A program made the translations under genes and the position numbers. From contig CAUDNR010004223.1 of the NCBI GenBank assembly GCA_958430865.1, positions 62,001 to 126,000 on the forward strand: a DNA stretch of 64,000 bases. Reading direction: 5' to 3'. The notes under the pieces are model-generated. The model did not search any database. It was given only the letters and a program-made list of their open reading frames with translations, and was not told the DNA's origin. Shown piece after piece: positions 1 through 10,459 of the stretch. Source of the DNA: Entrophospora sp. SA101 (lineage: Eukaryota > Glomeromycota > Glomeromycetes > Entrophosporales > Entrophosporaceae). The stretch's first letter is position 1; each line of letters opens with the position of its first letter.

Positions 1-1120
1 AACATGACTTAACAATTTAAACATTTCCTTGTATGTGAATACCTCCATACATCAAATATTCTGATGGTCATGATTATTATTCAATACATTTGACATCATC
101 ATTGATATAACAAACAATTACATCACCCAAGCGGTAATGATACCAAGGCCATGCATAAACAAAACTTTAAATAATGCCTGTCTACCCAGATCTCTGGGGT
201 TCACAATAATAAATTACTTTTCCTGATTATCAATTATGGTTGCTTGTGAATAATAAATTTGATGTTGATCACAGGTGTAATTAAAACTTTCCTGTCACCA
301 CCATGCAATGCAATCAATGCAATGCTATTGACACGACTCATAACTATGGAATTTTTTTTCCACAGGGAGGTTTCGCACATGTTGGAAGGCTTTGGACAAA
401 ACTACCAGGCTGGATGCCACCATACACACTATGCAAAGTTTGCGCACTTAAACATACTTATTTCATGTCCAAAACACACTTAATTTAAGTAGAAATTAAT
501 TAATGTTTTGAGCATGAAATTATAGTTGCCACCATAATTCCGTAATAATTACAGGATTACAATTCTAAAAATCTGTAATTAATTACAACAAGAAAGTATA
601 AAACCCGTAATTTGTAAATAATTTCAGCTCCATAAATAATTTTGGTCAACATAATTCTGTAATAGTAATTGGCTGCCATTATTATTATATTAATACAGCA
701 ATTTTGACTACTGTAAATAATTTTGGTCGTGAGATTTAATATTGTAACACAGAAATTATTTAACTTTCAAATTTAAAAAATCTATGAAAAGAAAATCTGA
801 GACAAAATTTTTTTTTAAAGATTGATAGACTCCTTTTTTAAAGCTGAATTGAACGATGGTGGTTTTTAAAAATCCAATGTGTGGATCACATAATATTTTA
901 ATTTTTGAGTATAGATGATCCGCACTGTATCACACTATTTAACTCTTTTATCAGATGTAACTTTAATTGACACATAAATCTTTTCAAATTATAATAAACA
1001 CTTATTGTGTATGAACTGTTTTATTTATGTTTGCTTCCTATGTTATAATATATAGTTTGCATGAATCTTAAAGCAATGTAAAAATTATAACTAACAATAA
1101 AAAATAAAGATAAATATAAT
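1..1120. other. AT-rich intergenic stretch, no gene recognised
   Basis: No convincing coding exon. Positions 520-760 contain loosely repeated GTAATAATTACA/CTGTAATTAATTAC motifs. Positions 355-480 are somewhat richer in GC and open in two overlapping frames of 61-74 codons, but neither resembles a family I know. It lies downstream of the minus-strand microexon gene and may include its 3' UTR. Confidence 0.5.
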
Positions 1121-1345
1121 ATGAAAGTAAAAAAAGTTAAAGAGATAAAGGAAGTTATCAAAGAGCCAAAGAGCTATTTTCTATTTAAAACAAAATGAAA
1201 GTTAATATTTTTTTCAAAACAATTGACTGTAATAATGGTAAATGATGAGAATACTTGCTATTTATTATTTAAAATAAATTGAAAATCAAACAGTTAATAT
1301 TTTTCAAGCTGTAATAATAGTAAAAAATAAAAATACTTGCCCTAT
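1120..1345 (-). repeat. Second copy of the array's terminal module
   Basis: Beyond the proposed stop at 1381 the minus strand has another 5-nt slot (1341-1337, ggcaa) and a 3-nt slot (1257-1255, caa). Then follows acceptor AAATAG at 1186-1181 and a sequence starting KIALWLFDNF, clearly related to the terminal exon KIAIWLIDNF at 1416-1387. This looks like a duplicated intron-terminal-exon module that could serve as an alternative 3' end. With 5+3 nt the frame would not be the same as in the first module, so it may be unused. Confidence 0.5.
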
Positions 1346-3400
1346 TTATTACATAAAATGAAATGAAAATAAATCAACAGTTAAATGAAGTTATCAATGA
1401 GCCAAATTGCTATCTTCTATTTAAAATAATAGAATGAAAATCAAACAACAGTTAGTATCTTTTTCAAAACAATTAACTGTAATAATGATAAATGATGAGA
1501 ATACTTGCCTATTTATTTATTTAAAATAAATTGAAAATCAAACAGTTAATATTTTTCAAGCTGTAATAATAGTAAAAAATAAAAATACTTGCCCTATTTA
1601 TTACATAAAATAAAACAAAAAACAACAGTTAATATTTTCAAAAAAAAACAATGATATTGACTGTAATAATAGTGGAATGATAAAAATACTCACACACTAT
1701 TTATTATTTAAGATAAAACGAAATCAACAGTTAGTATGTTTTCAAAAACAATGATATTGACTGTAATAATAGCGAAATGATAAAAATACTCACACACTAT
1801 TTATTATTTAAGATAAAACAAAAATCAACAGTTAATATGTTTTCAAAAACAATGATATTAATTGTAATAATAGTGAAATGATGAGAATACTTACTTCCTA
1901 TAATTATTATTTAAGGTAAAATGAAAATCAATAGTTAGTATTTTCATGATATTGACTGTAACAATAGTGAAATGATGAGAATACTTACAATCTATATTTA
2001 TTATTTAAAATAAAATGAAATCAACAGTTAGTATGTTTTCAAAAAGACAATGATATTTACTGTAATAATATTGAAATTATGAGAATACTTACACACTATT
2101 TATTATTTAAGGTAAAACAAAATTAACAGTTAGTATGTTTTCAAAAAAACAATGATATTAATTGTAATAATAGTAAAATGATGAGAATACTTACTCCCTA
2201 TATTTATTATTTAAGGTAAAACGAAATCAATAGTTAATATTTCAAAAAAACAATGATATTGACTGTAATAATAGTGAAATGATGAGAATACTTACTTGCT
2301 ATATTTATTATTTAAGGTAAAATGAAAATCAATAGTTAATATTTTCAAAAAAACAATGATATTGACTGTAATAATAGTGAAATGATAAAAATACTCACAC
2401 ACTATTTATTATTTAAGATAAAACAAAATCAATAGTTAATATTTTCAAAAAAAACAATGATATTGACTGTAATAATAGTGAAATGATGAGAATACTTACA
2501 GGCTATTTATTACATAAAATAAAACAAAAATCAACAGTTAATATGTTTCAAAACAATGATATTGACTGTAACAATAGTGAAATGATGAGAATACTTACAT
2601 CCTATATTTATTATTTAAAGATAAAATGAAATCAATAGTTAATATTTTCAAAAAAAAACAATGATATTGATTGTAACAATCGTGGAATAATGAGAATACT
2701 TACTTCCTATATTTATTATTTAAAATAAAATGAAAATCAACAGTTAATATTTTCAAAAACAATGATATTGACTGTAATAATAGTGAAATGATGAGAATAC
2801 TTACACACTATTTATTATTTAAGGTAAAACGAAATCAACAGTTAATATTTCAAAAAAAAAAATGATATTAATTGTGATAATAGTGAAATGATGAGAATAC
2901 TTACTTCCTATATTTATTATTTAAGGTAAAACGAAATCAATAGTTAATATTTCAAAAAAAAAAATGATATTAATTGTAATAATAGTGAAATGATGAGAAT
3001 ACTTACATCCTATATTTATTATTTAAGATAAAATGAAAATCAATAGTTAATATTTTCAAAAAAAAACAATGATATTGACTGTAATAATAGTGAAATGATG
3101 AGAATACTTACAGGCTATTTATTATTTAAGATAAAACAAAAATCAACATTTAATATGTTTTCAAAAAAACAATGATATTGACTGTAACAATAGTACAAAA
3201 TACTTACTTGACTATTTATTATTTAGAATAAAAATGAAAACCTATAATTAATATTTTTTCAAAAGCAATGATATTGACTGTAATAATAGTACAAAAATAC
3301 TTACAGGCCTATTTATTATTTAAAATAAAATGAAAGCCAACAATTAGTATTTTTTCAAAAATAATGATATTTATTGTAATAGTAAATATAATAATAAATG
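1200..3400 (-). repeat. About 100-bp tandem array; each unit is an intron plus a tiny exon
   Basis: About 21 degenerate units, successive slots spaced 84-105 bp. On the minus strand each unit reads: donor GTAAGTATT (or GTGAGTATT), TTATTACAGTCAATATCATTG, an A-rich stretch, a branch-point-like ACTAACTG or ATTAACTG about 35 nt before the acceptor, a T-rich stretch, and acceptor AAATAG or AAATATAG. The short stretch between acceptor and next donor is 3 nt in fifteen consecutive units and is the most variable part of the unit, while the splice signals are nearly invariant. Read as a satellite alone, the variable triplet exactly between AG and GTAAG would be unexplained. See the gene entry at 1381-3497. 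Confidence 0.9.
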
Positions 3401-3497
3401 AAGTACCTCGCATCGCCAAATTATTGTAATGCATTGGGCTTGCTGAAGCCATGATAGCAAAGATAATCAAAAAGAGAAGAGAAATATTGAATTGCAT
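1381..3497 (-). CDS. Secreted Cys-rich small protein built from single-codon microexons (predicted)
   Basis: Unknown family. Exon 1 (3497-3407) encodes a signal peptide: MQF, a hydrophobic core at about residues 5-16, then small residues ASAS at 17-20 before about ten polar residues. It ends in phase 1 at donor GTACTT. Then come 4-nt exons at 3308-3305 (gcct) and 3211-3208 (tcaa), which restore phase 0. Fifteen 3-nt exons follow, with left ends at 3112, 3007, 2905, 2805, 2704, 2599, 2500, 2399, 2296, 2195, 2093, 1989, 1895, 1794 and 1694. A 5-nt exon (1593-1589, ggcaa) and a 4-nt exon (1508-1505, gcaa) together add nine bases, and the terminal exon 1416-1381 encodes KIAIWLIDNFI and stop. Total 189 nt, 62 aa; the small exons spell GLQPDECEDPCQGCIECC. 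Frame closure through 21 exons and repeated donor, branch-point and acceptor signals are seen; splicing is inferred. It may be an effector-like secreted peptide. The exact 3' end is uncertain because GC donors offer alternatives at 1593 and 1508. Confidence 0.6.
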
Positions 3498-3550
3498 TTC
3501 GATTTATTCAGATAATTTTTTGTCAAGTTTTCACTGCTTCTTGATTTTCA

Positions 3551-3559
3551 AATTATATA
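3551..3559 (-). promoter_or_regulatory. TATA-like element of the microexon gene
   Basis: On the minus strand the sequence reads TATATAATT about 55-60 nt before the start codon at 3497. Position and composition fit a fungal TATA element, although AT-rich DNA makes such matches common. Confidence 0.35.
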
Positions 3560-3730
3560 GGATTACTGTAAGAGTATTTATAAAAAAATGAAAGTGATTT
3601 TTTTTTTTCAAATTAGGATTACTGTAAGAATATTTATAAAAAAATGAAAGGGAATTTATTTTTTCAAATTGGGATTACTGTAAGAGTATTTATAAAAAAA
3701 TGAACGCGAATTTTTTTTTCAAATTAGGAT
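3560..3730. repeat. Three tandem copies of an about 56-bp unit
   Basis: The unit begins GGATTACTGTAAGAGTATTT and ends with a T-run and CAAATTA/G, starting near 3560, 3616 and 3672 with a partial fourth start at 3727. It lies directly upstream of the microexon gene. On the minus strand it contains CTTACAG, an acceptor-like string, so it might belong to a 5' UTR intron or the promoter. Confidence 0.75.
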
Positions 3731-3821
3731 TAACACTGATTTGTTGGTCGAATCAAATTTTTTTATTTCTATTTACTTTATTTATACATCTGTTGTATGT
3801 GAAATTCAGGAGTATAGTGAC

Positions 3822-3996
3822 ATTCAGTATGGTATAACTCTTGCAGAATGTATGGTATGGTATTGTATAAGTGTTGTATACCAATCTAACATGCTTCCCT
3901 TCATACCCGCCAAGAATAAAATTTTGATGGAAAAATATGGGCTATACCATACCATACCATACGTTCTGCAAGGTTTATACCATACTAATACTGAAT
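3822..3996. mobile_element. Foldback (MITE-like) inverted repeat
   Basis: ATTCAGTATGGTATAA, then CTTGCAGAA and GTATGGTATGGTAT on the left are matched in reverse complement on the right by ATACCATACCATAC, TTCTGCAAG and TTATACCATACTAATACTGAAT. The arms of about 50 nt surround a loop of about 70 nt. No transposase lies inside. Open frames on both strands here are by-products of the palindrome. Confidence 0.7.
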
Positions 3997-6900
3997 CTCT
4001 CCCTACCGGAAATTCAGTGTATAAATTTCGCACATTGAATTTTATACACTGGTGAAATTGAAATCGTGAAATTGAAATATTATGGAATGGGTGAAATTCT
4101 GATTGGCTGATTTGAATTTCACGTAAATTTGAATTTCACATACATAAATTTGAATTCCACATATGTGAATTGCGAATTCACATAATTTCATTTTCACGTA
4201 CAACATCTCTATTTATTTAGTTTAATATTTGTTTCGGAGATAAAAATACTTTATTAGCAATGGTTGGGCATTCGAAATGTTACACTAATTGGCTGCCAAG
4301 AATAGGGCAATTTGAATATTCATAAATCCAAAATTTCGAATTTCGAATATTATTTCGGATACTCGTAATTATTTTGGATACTTGTAATTATTTCGGATAT
4401 TCGTAATTATTTCGGGTGCTTGTAATTATTTTGAATGCTCATCATTTCAGATATTTGTATAAATTCTAACAAACTATTATTAATTTTTTCTTGTTCTTTA
4501 ATTGATAAAGTTTCTTTTTTAGACATCATCAATTTGATTGTTTATTTCAAGCTATATCAAAAAATTATTAATAAATTATATCATCATACAAATCAAAAAA
4601 ATTACCATCATTTTTTACCAGGTGTAAAAATATTATGACATTTTAAAAATGATTTATACAATTGAAGTATTAGGAAAATTTTTCTGCAAATTCCCTATCT
4701 TTATTATCTTTGAAAAAATGTTTGTTATATAGTAGGATAAGTTATAAATAAGTTAATACTTTTGGTTATCAATCGATAATCATTCATAGCAAATGATTAT
4801 ATTCAAAATAACAAAATAATTACGAAATAAATTATATATATTCAAATATCCTTGATAAACGTGTAATAGAATTTGGTGACAGTGAAAATTAATGATGTGC
4901 ACCTTCACTTAATTTGCATCAACTTCAAACTAAACAAGATTTTAGGTTAAACATCGCAGTGAGTGAGTGGAGTGAATGATGATGATGATGATGATAAAAT
5001 AGCGGCATATGTATGAATTTATTTGTAAATATTAATATTACTTAAACCTTTTTTTTTGGTCACAAAAAATTACAGTAGAAGTATAGTATTTAGAAAAAAA
5101 AGTGATTCATTCCACATGATAATAAAAATTATTTTTACTATTGTCACCAGAATTAGATTTGGATGCTCTTTTGGTCGAATTTAACTAATTCCGAAATTCT
5201 TCATTTTTATTATGTATTATTTTATTTTATTATTTTATCTGTATTACATCTACTTTCGTAATATGTTTTATTTTTATTTTTATAACGCCATAATTTATTT
5301 AACTTTATTAAGGAAGAATCGTCTTTCCAATATTTCAATTTTGAAATATTAGATATTAGCGCAATTTTGAAATATCGTTTCAATTTTGAAATATTATGAA
5401 ATAACTTTTGAATATTGAACGGAAATTTCAATTTGAAATATTAGAATTACTAATTAATTGAATTGTATATAAGGAGCTTGAATTCAATGTACTTGAAAAG
5501 TAACTTTATGATAAATTAATTAGTTTCGACTAAGAAAAACTAAATAAATAAAATAATAAGTATTTAAAAGTTTCATCTTCTTTAAACAAAATTATTCGCT
5601 AATAACAAAATCAATTTGTTTATAACCTATTCATTCTGATCCACACATAAACAAAAATAATTATTATCACCCATTAAAACACGTTCTCCCAAATTTAATC
5701 GGCGACACTATTATTAGTCAGACAACATTTCACGCAATCAACATATCTGTCTACTGTAGAAAGTATTCTTACCATATATTAAAACCAAAGGACCGTCACT
5801 AGTACACTCGCATGAATTTTTAACCAGAAACGTGATACCGTGTACACGCACGCATTCTTCGAGAATTATTTTATCTCCTTGCAAAATTTTAGCTATGGTT
5901 TACTAATAAAATGGAAAAGAATTACACATTGAAAGTTATGCCTTCAATTCTTGTCACGACAAATTATTCTGAACTTGTAATTTTAATAAAACACAAACAA
6001 GAAACCACCATTTGGTTTTAGAAATAACATTACATCATCAGGTTGGTGAGAAATTAAAGGAGGCGTGAACAATGGAAACAAGATCTACACCCCAAATGTA
6101 TAATTCCTTAGTAAATGATATAATTATTTAATAAATATCTTTTTAATTCAACTAAAATAGTGAGTTTTGGATTAACTGTTACCACCACCATAAAATCAGC
6201 CTTATGGATGGATATATTTATGTCTAAGAAAGCTAAAGGTAATAATAATAATGATGATGATTTAATGGGTTAAAAGGATTCAAAATCAAATTTACATAAT
6301 AAGCATTTTTAAATGGTATATATGCACCACACTCGGAGTTATAAATCTACGCCAAATTTGGCGTAAATTTCTTTTAAGGGATAAATTTACGTGTAACAAA
6401 AAAAGTTTCCGTGATAAAATGAAATTATTACCAATTATGTAAAATATATTTAGTTTTGACAAAATAATTATGCCTGAAATTTTCAAGCATTTTGCTTGCT
6501 TGAAAACCGAAACTAAATTTTTAATTTGTTGAAATTTAGTAGTTTAGGCAAACTTCTATAATTCCAAAACTCCAAACTATTTAGGATGGATATTCACTTA
6601 TGCAACAGTATTTGATAATGTTCTCTTAGCATTTTCTTTTTAGAAATTAGTACTTCAATCAAATGAGTAGAAACATATCAATAGTAATGTTAATACAGGA
6701 ATTTGATCAACACACATCATTTTATATATAAAATATCAAAAACCTTCTCAATATTGACTACATACATAGCTTTCTTTTTTATTGAGTATAAATAATAAAA
6801 TACTATTTTCATGTTTGACCTTTATTATAAATAAAATTTGGTGGGTTATAAATTTTATGTCTTGCATAACCATTTCACAAACACAGTTGATTATGAATTA

Positions 6901-7061
6901 ATAAGGCTTATCTAATGGTCAGCCGGAAATTTCCCCCCATCTGGGAATAATCGTTTTGAAATATGTTATAAATAAAAGTCCAAATGGGTCTTTTCTGTGT
7001 CAAATTAATTTTTCGTTTATTTGAATTTTTTTTTTTAGAATAATTTATTTTTAGATTCCCA
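3997..7061. other. Long AT-rich intergenic region with minor repeats
   Basis: No gene recognised. Positions 4080-4200 repeat TGAATTTCACxTA-type motifs. Positions 4345-4440 hold about five copies of a roughly 22-bp unit GTAATTATTTCGGATACT. Positions 4977-4997 are a TGA microsatellite. Positions 5335-5450 repeat TTTCAATTTTGAAATATTA. Short open frames at 4435-4638, 5222-5431 and 6292-6486 show no family features. Confidence 0.6.
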
Positions 7062-7265
7062 ATGGAAAAAAACTCACTTGAAACTGTAATTGTGGAAAAT
7101 TCTGGCCTCGTTATTATTGCTGGAATCATCCTTTTTACCGAAATTACTGTTGTTATTTTAACAATAATATATGTGTCTCGTCGCTGTTGCTTATGTTATA
7201 GGAATGAAGCCAGTTGTGATCTTAAGGAAGGCAAAATTAATTTAAAACAGATTCTTGATAAATAA
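7062..7265 (+). CDS. Candidate single-pass membrane micro-protein
   Basis: A 67-codon open frame. It has a polar N-terminus, one strong hydrophobic segment at about residues 15-37, then a basic and cysteine-rich juxtamembrane motif (SRRCCLCYR), as expected for a type I/III single-pass protein or for the last exon of a multi-pass protein. An acceptor-like TTTTTAG lies just upstream at about 7054, so this may be only the 3' exon of a longer gene whose other exons I cannot find. No family recognised. Confidence 0.3.
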   Translation: MEKNSLETVIVENSGLVIIAGIILFTEITVVILTIIYVSRRCCLCYRNEASCDLKEGKINLKQILDK

Positions 7266-8198
7266 CGGTCTTTGAAATGGTAATAGCATTTTTGTATTAT
7301 TATTATTATTTTTAATCGTTCAAGCAAAAGTCTTATTTTACAAAAAATCTCCGCTGGTAGATATTTCTGAATTAGGCTATTGTTATAGTGTTTATAGGAT
7401 AAAATTACTAAAAACCAAAAAAAAAATCAAAAAATCGAAATAACTTACAAAAAAAAACTAAAAAACCCCATAAAAAAATCAAAAAAAAAAAATTTTTATA
7501 TTTTTTATTTACACTAATTCTTTACAGTTCCAACTCCTATACAACACAAAACAATTCTTTTAATGATGAAGGATAACAAAGGGAGCAACTTATTTATTTT
7601 TTCAAGCGGAAATAGCTGTAAATGCTTTAGAAAAGAAGTATTGGGTATTTATTTTATTTGAAATTTTAAACATTACAGCCAACGGACAATCGACACGAAT
7701 ATTAATATTATTTTATTAAACAGAATCACTCTCTATTATTTGGCTTCTTCGATTCAGTCACCAGCAGACCAGTTCCATTTTTTACAGTTTCAAGTCAAGT
7801 GAGGTTCATTTTTTCCATTGGGAATCGAATATCATATGTAGGGATGGGTGGTTCCAGAACTGAGTTCTAACCATTCCCCATGTGGTTTATACCTATGAGG
7901 AAATTCTGAGTTAATCTTTCCTTGAAAGGAAAGATTAATACGAATAACATGACTTATTAATATTAATATTCAAATAAATAAATTAAATTATGTAAATAAC
8001 GAATAAACGTGCAAACAATGCAATGAATGAATATGATAGGTATTAATATACAAGAAAAAGTGCATAAAACAAAACAAACATTAATAATATTAAAGGATTT
8101 TTTATTATTAATTAGTATAGAATTACAAAAAAAAAATAAAAAATAAAAGTATAAAGAAAAAAATATTTAAGTAATTTCGAGAATATTATTCTAACACT
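7266..8198. other. Low-complexity intergenic stretch
   Basis: Positions 7400-7510 are A-rich runs and 8100-8165 are A/T runs. Positions 7842-7880 form a short imperfect palindrome (GGGATGGGTGGTT...AACCATTCCCC) that could be one end of the neighbouring hAT element, but I cannot find a matching inverted repeat on the far side. No gene recognised. Confidence 0.5.
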
Positions 8199-10155
8199 CT
8201 AAACCCCTACTTTATTGATTATCCAACTCATCATACACAAACATGCTCTTGCATTTTCTGGCAATAAGCGATTTCGCACCTTACTGATTGTATTTCCAGC
8301 AACTGAGAAAGCACATTCTGATGGAACACTGGTTGCCTGTATTGTAAGATAATCCCGTGCCATTTTACTTACAATTGGGTACTCTTTTTCATGTGCTTGC
8401 CACCACAAGAGAGGATCTGCATCTTCATCTTTTTGCAATGAAAGATAACGATCCAGTTCCGATGTAGTAGATGCTGAAGATGTTTGTGGAATTGTTGTAC
8501 CTTGTTGAAGTTGTATGAAATATCGACGAGCAGCACTTGTAGTGGATGATGTTCTTGATGTTGATGTTCTTCTTGTTGATGTTTCATTGGAAAAGTTTGT
8601 TGGTATGTATTAAAAATTGTTTGAATATGCTCACGAGCACTTTGCTTTATGTCATTTGAAAAAACAGAGAGCTTGGTTCGAGGATCTAAAATTGTTGAAG
8701 TGATTGAAGAATGATCCATAATATTCCAATACACTCCAAGTTTTTGGGATATTGAGGCTGTTACCTCACATTGTTTAAAGTCTTCTTCTCCTAGACATTT
8801 TTCTAAATGGGCCTGGACACTATGAAAAATAAAACGAACATCACCCAAAGTTGGATAGGATGATGATGAAAGATATTTTGTGGCTTGTTCTAAGGGCTCA
8901 AGAAGTAAGAGAACATCCTATAAGTATGATAAGAATATCAGAAATTGATTATTAATATTTTGCCTTTGTGATCAGGTTGAATCATTTACCAATATTTAAT
9001 ATTCAATTTTACCTTAATCACTGCCAATTCATTTTCATTTGAGCGAATATCATTGATAGTGTGTTATTAGTGGCAGCAAGCAAAATTAGTGCTGGCTGAA
9101 GTTGTTCAAAACGTTTCAACATATAATATGTTGAATTCCAGCAGATATCTACATCCAGAATTGGTTTCAGGTATTTTATTTTTTTTTTGCATCACACATG
9201 ATATGAGGTTCATCACAAAATAAAGTTGAGTTTTTAATTTTGGTCATTAATTGATGTACTTTGTTAACTGAATCACTAACTATTTCTAATCCTTGCTTCA
9301 CACCCAAGTTCAAAACATGTGCTACACAACGATAATGTGCAAAATTCATTGAAGAAAATTGATCATCAAAGGATTCAGCAAGCTCTCTTCCACACACCAG
9401 CATTGCAGACTCATTGTCTGTGGTTAATGCAATAATTTTGTTAGAAATATTGAATTCACCTAAGACATGCTTAATCTCTTGTGCAATATTTACTCCAGTA
9501 TGTCTAATGCTAAAAGGAATAATGTCAAGAGGAAAATTACAGAGATGCCAACTTGAATCTACATAATGTATAGTTATTCCTAAAAAGACCTCCTGGTTTA
9601 TAGAAGTCCACATGTCAGCCATCAATGAACATCTTCCCTCAATTTGGCTAAGTCATTAATAATTTTTGTTCTTTTAGAATTAAATGCATCAATTATAGAT
9701 TCTCTTACTTGGTGCCTTTCAGGAACAGTATAATGAGGACAGAAATGATTGATAAATGTTCCGAAATAGGGGTTATAAACAACTGTAAAAGGTTGTAGAT
9801 CACATATTAACCATTGAAGAAGGTATTTGGTATGTTCTTTTTGTTCTTTTTCACCAAAAGGATCCATTCCAATCATGGTTCTATGATTTCTAGAAGGTAG
9901 TTGTAATTGGTGGCAATAACTGAGGTGTTTACGAAGAGAAGACACACCTGTTGTTAACATATACTTAAGATGGATTCCTATCAAAATACTCTCATACAGC
10001 ACTTGTCCTTGATACAGATGATGAGGTAACATCTGTTCTGATTGCTCATCACCAAATACTTGACTAATAGACTCATCAGGATTTATATTGTCAAAATCTT
10101 CATAATAGGAGTTATTCATATCTTGGTCCATAAAGATTTCAAATTGTCCATCCAT
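8199..10155 (-). pseudogene. Decayed hAT-family transposase
   Basis: Read from 10155 down. The first frame (177 codons, 10155-9622) holds the region before the catalytic core. A one-base frameshift near 9622-9640 passes into 9625-9176, which has the hAT core pattern MADMWTSINQ, then LTTDNESAM and HYRCVAHVLNLGVKQ. A further shift near 9180 and another near 8410 lead to the C-terminal dimerisation domain at 8438-8199, recognisable from WWQAHEKEYP and SVPSECAFSVAGNTISK. These are hallmarks of hAT transposases (DDE superfamily acting on the element's terminal repeats). Several frameshifts and an interruption near 8900-9100 indicate an inactive copy, although a short intron cannot be excluded near 8920-9010. 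Terminal inverted repeats and target duplications were not identified. Confidence 0.85.
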
Positions 10156-10184
10156 TTTATAAAAGTATATATAATAAATTGAAG

Positions 10185-10375
10185 GTAATTAAAAATAATT
10201 GATTTTTAAAGAGAAAAGCAATCATGTGTATATGTAGGTAATTAAAAAAAATAATTGATTTTTAAAGAGAAAAATTGCAAATAAGCAATCACGTGTATAT
10301 GTAGGTAATTAAAAATAATGGATTTTTGTAATCATGTAGGTAATTAAAAAATAATTGATTTTTAAAGAGAAAAAA
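10185..10375. repeat. Short tandem repeat next to the hAT remnant
   Basis: Three to four degenerate copies of GGTAATTAAAAATAATTGATTTTTAAAGAGAAAA (split here only by family variation), each followed by GCAATCAYGTGTATATGTA-type sequence. It lies immediately upstream of the transposase start and may be subterminal repeat DNA of the element. Confidence 0.6.
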
Positions 10376-10459
10376 AAACACAGTGAGGCTTTTTGTCAGT
10401 TTACTGATTATATTAAAGATTTTACTTTAATTGTAGTAAAGTCGGAATGGCTACCCTTT

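Noticed and set aside
1200..3400. CRISPR-like array (regular about 100-bp repeats with small variable parts)
   Set aside because: The variable parts are only 3-5 nt, the repeat holds intron signals, and the surrounding genes are eukaryotic with many introns; no cas-like genes.
3741..4055. Overlapping open frames on both strands (104 and 69 codons)
   Set aside because: They are by-products of the inverted repeat at 3822-3996, which reads similarly on both strands.
7842..7880. Terminal inverted repeat of the hAT element
   Set aside because: Only a local palindrome was found. No complementary copy appears beyond 10155, so the element's ends remain undefined.
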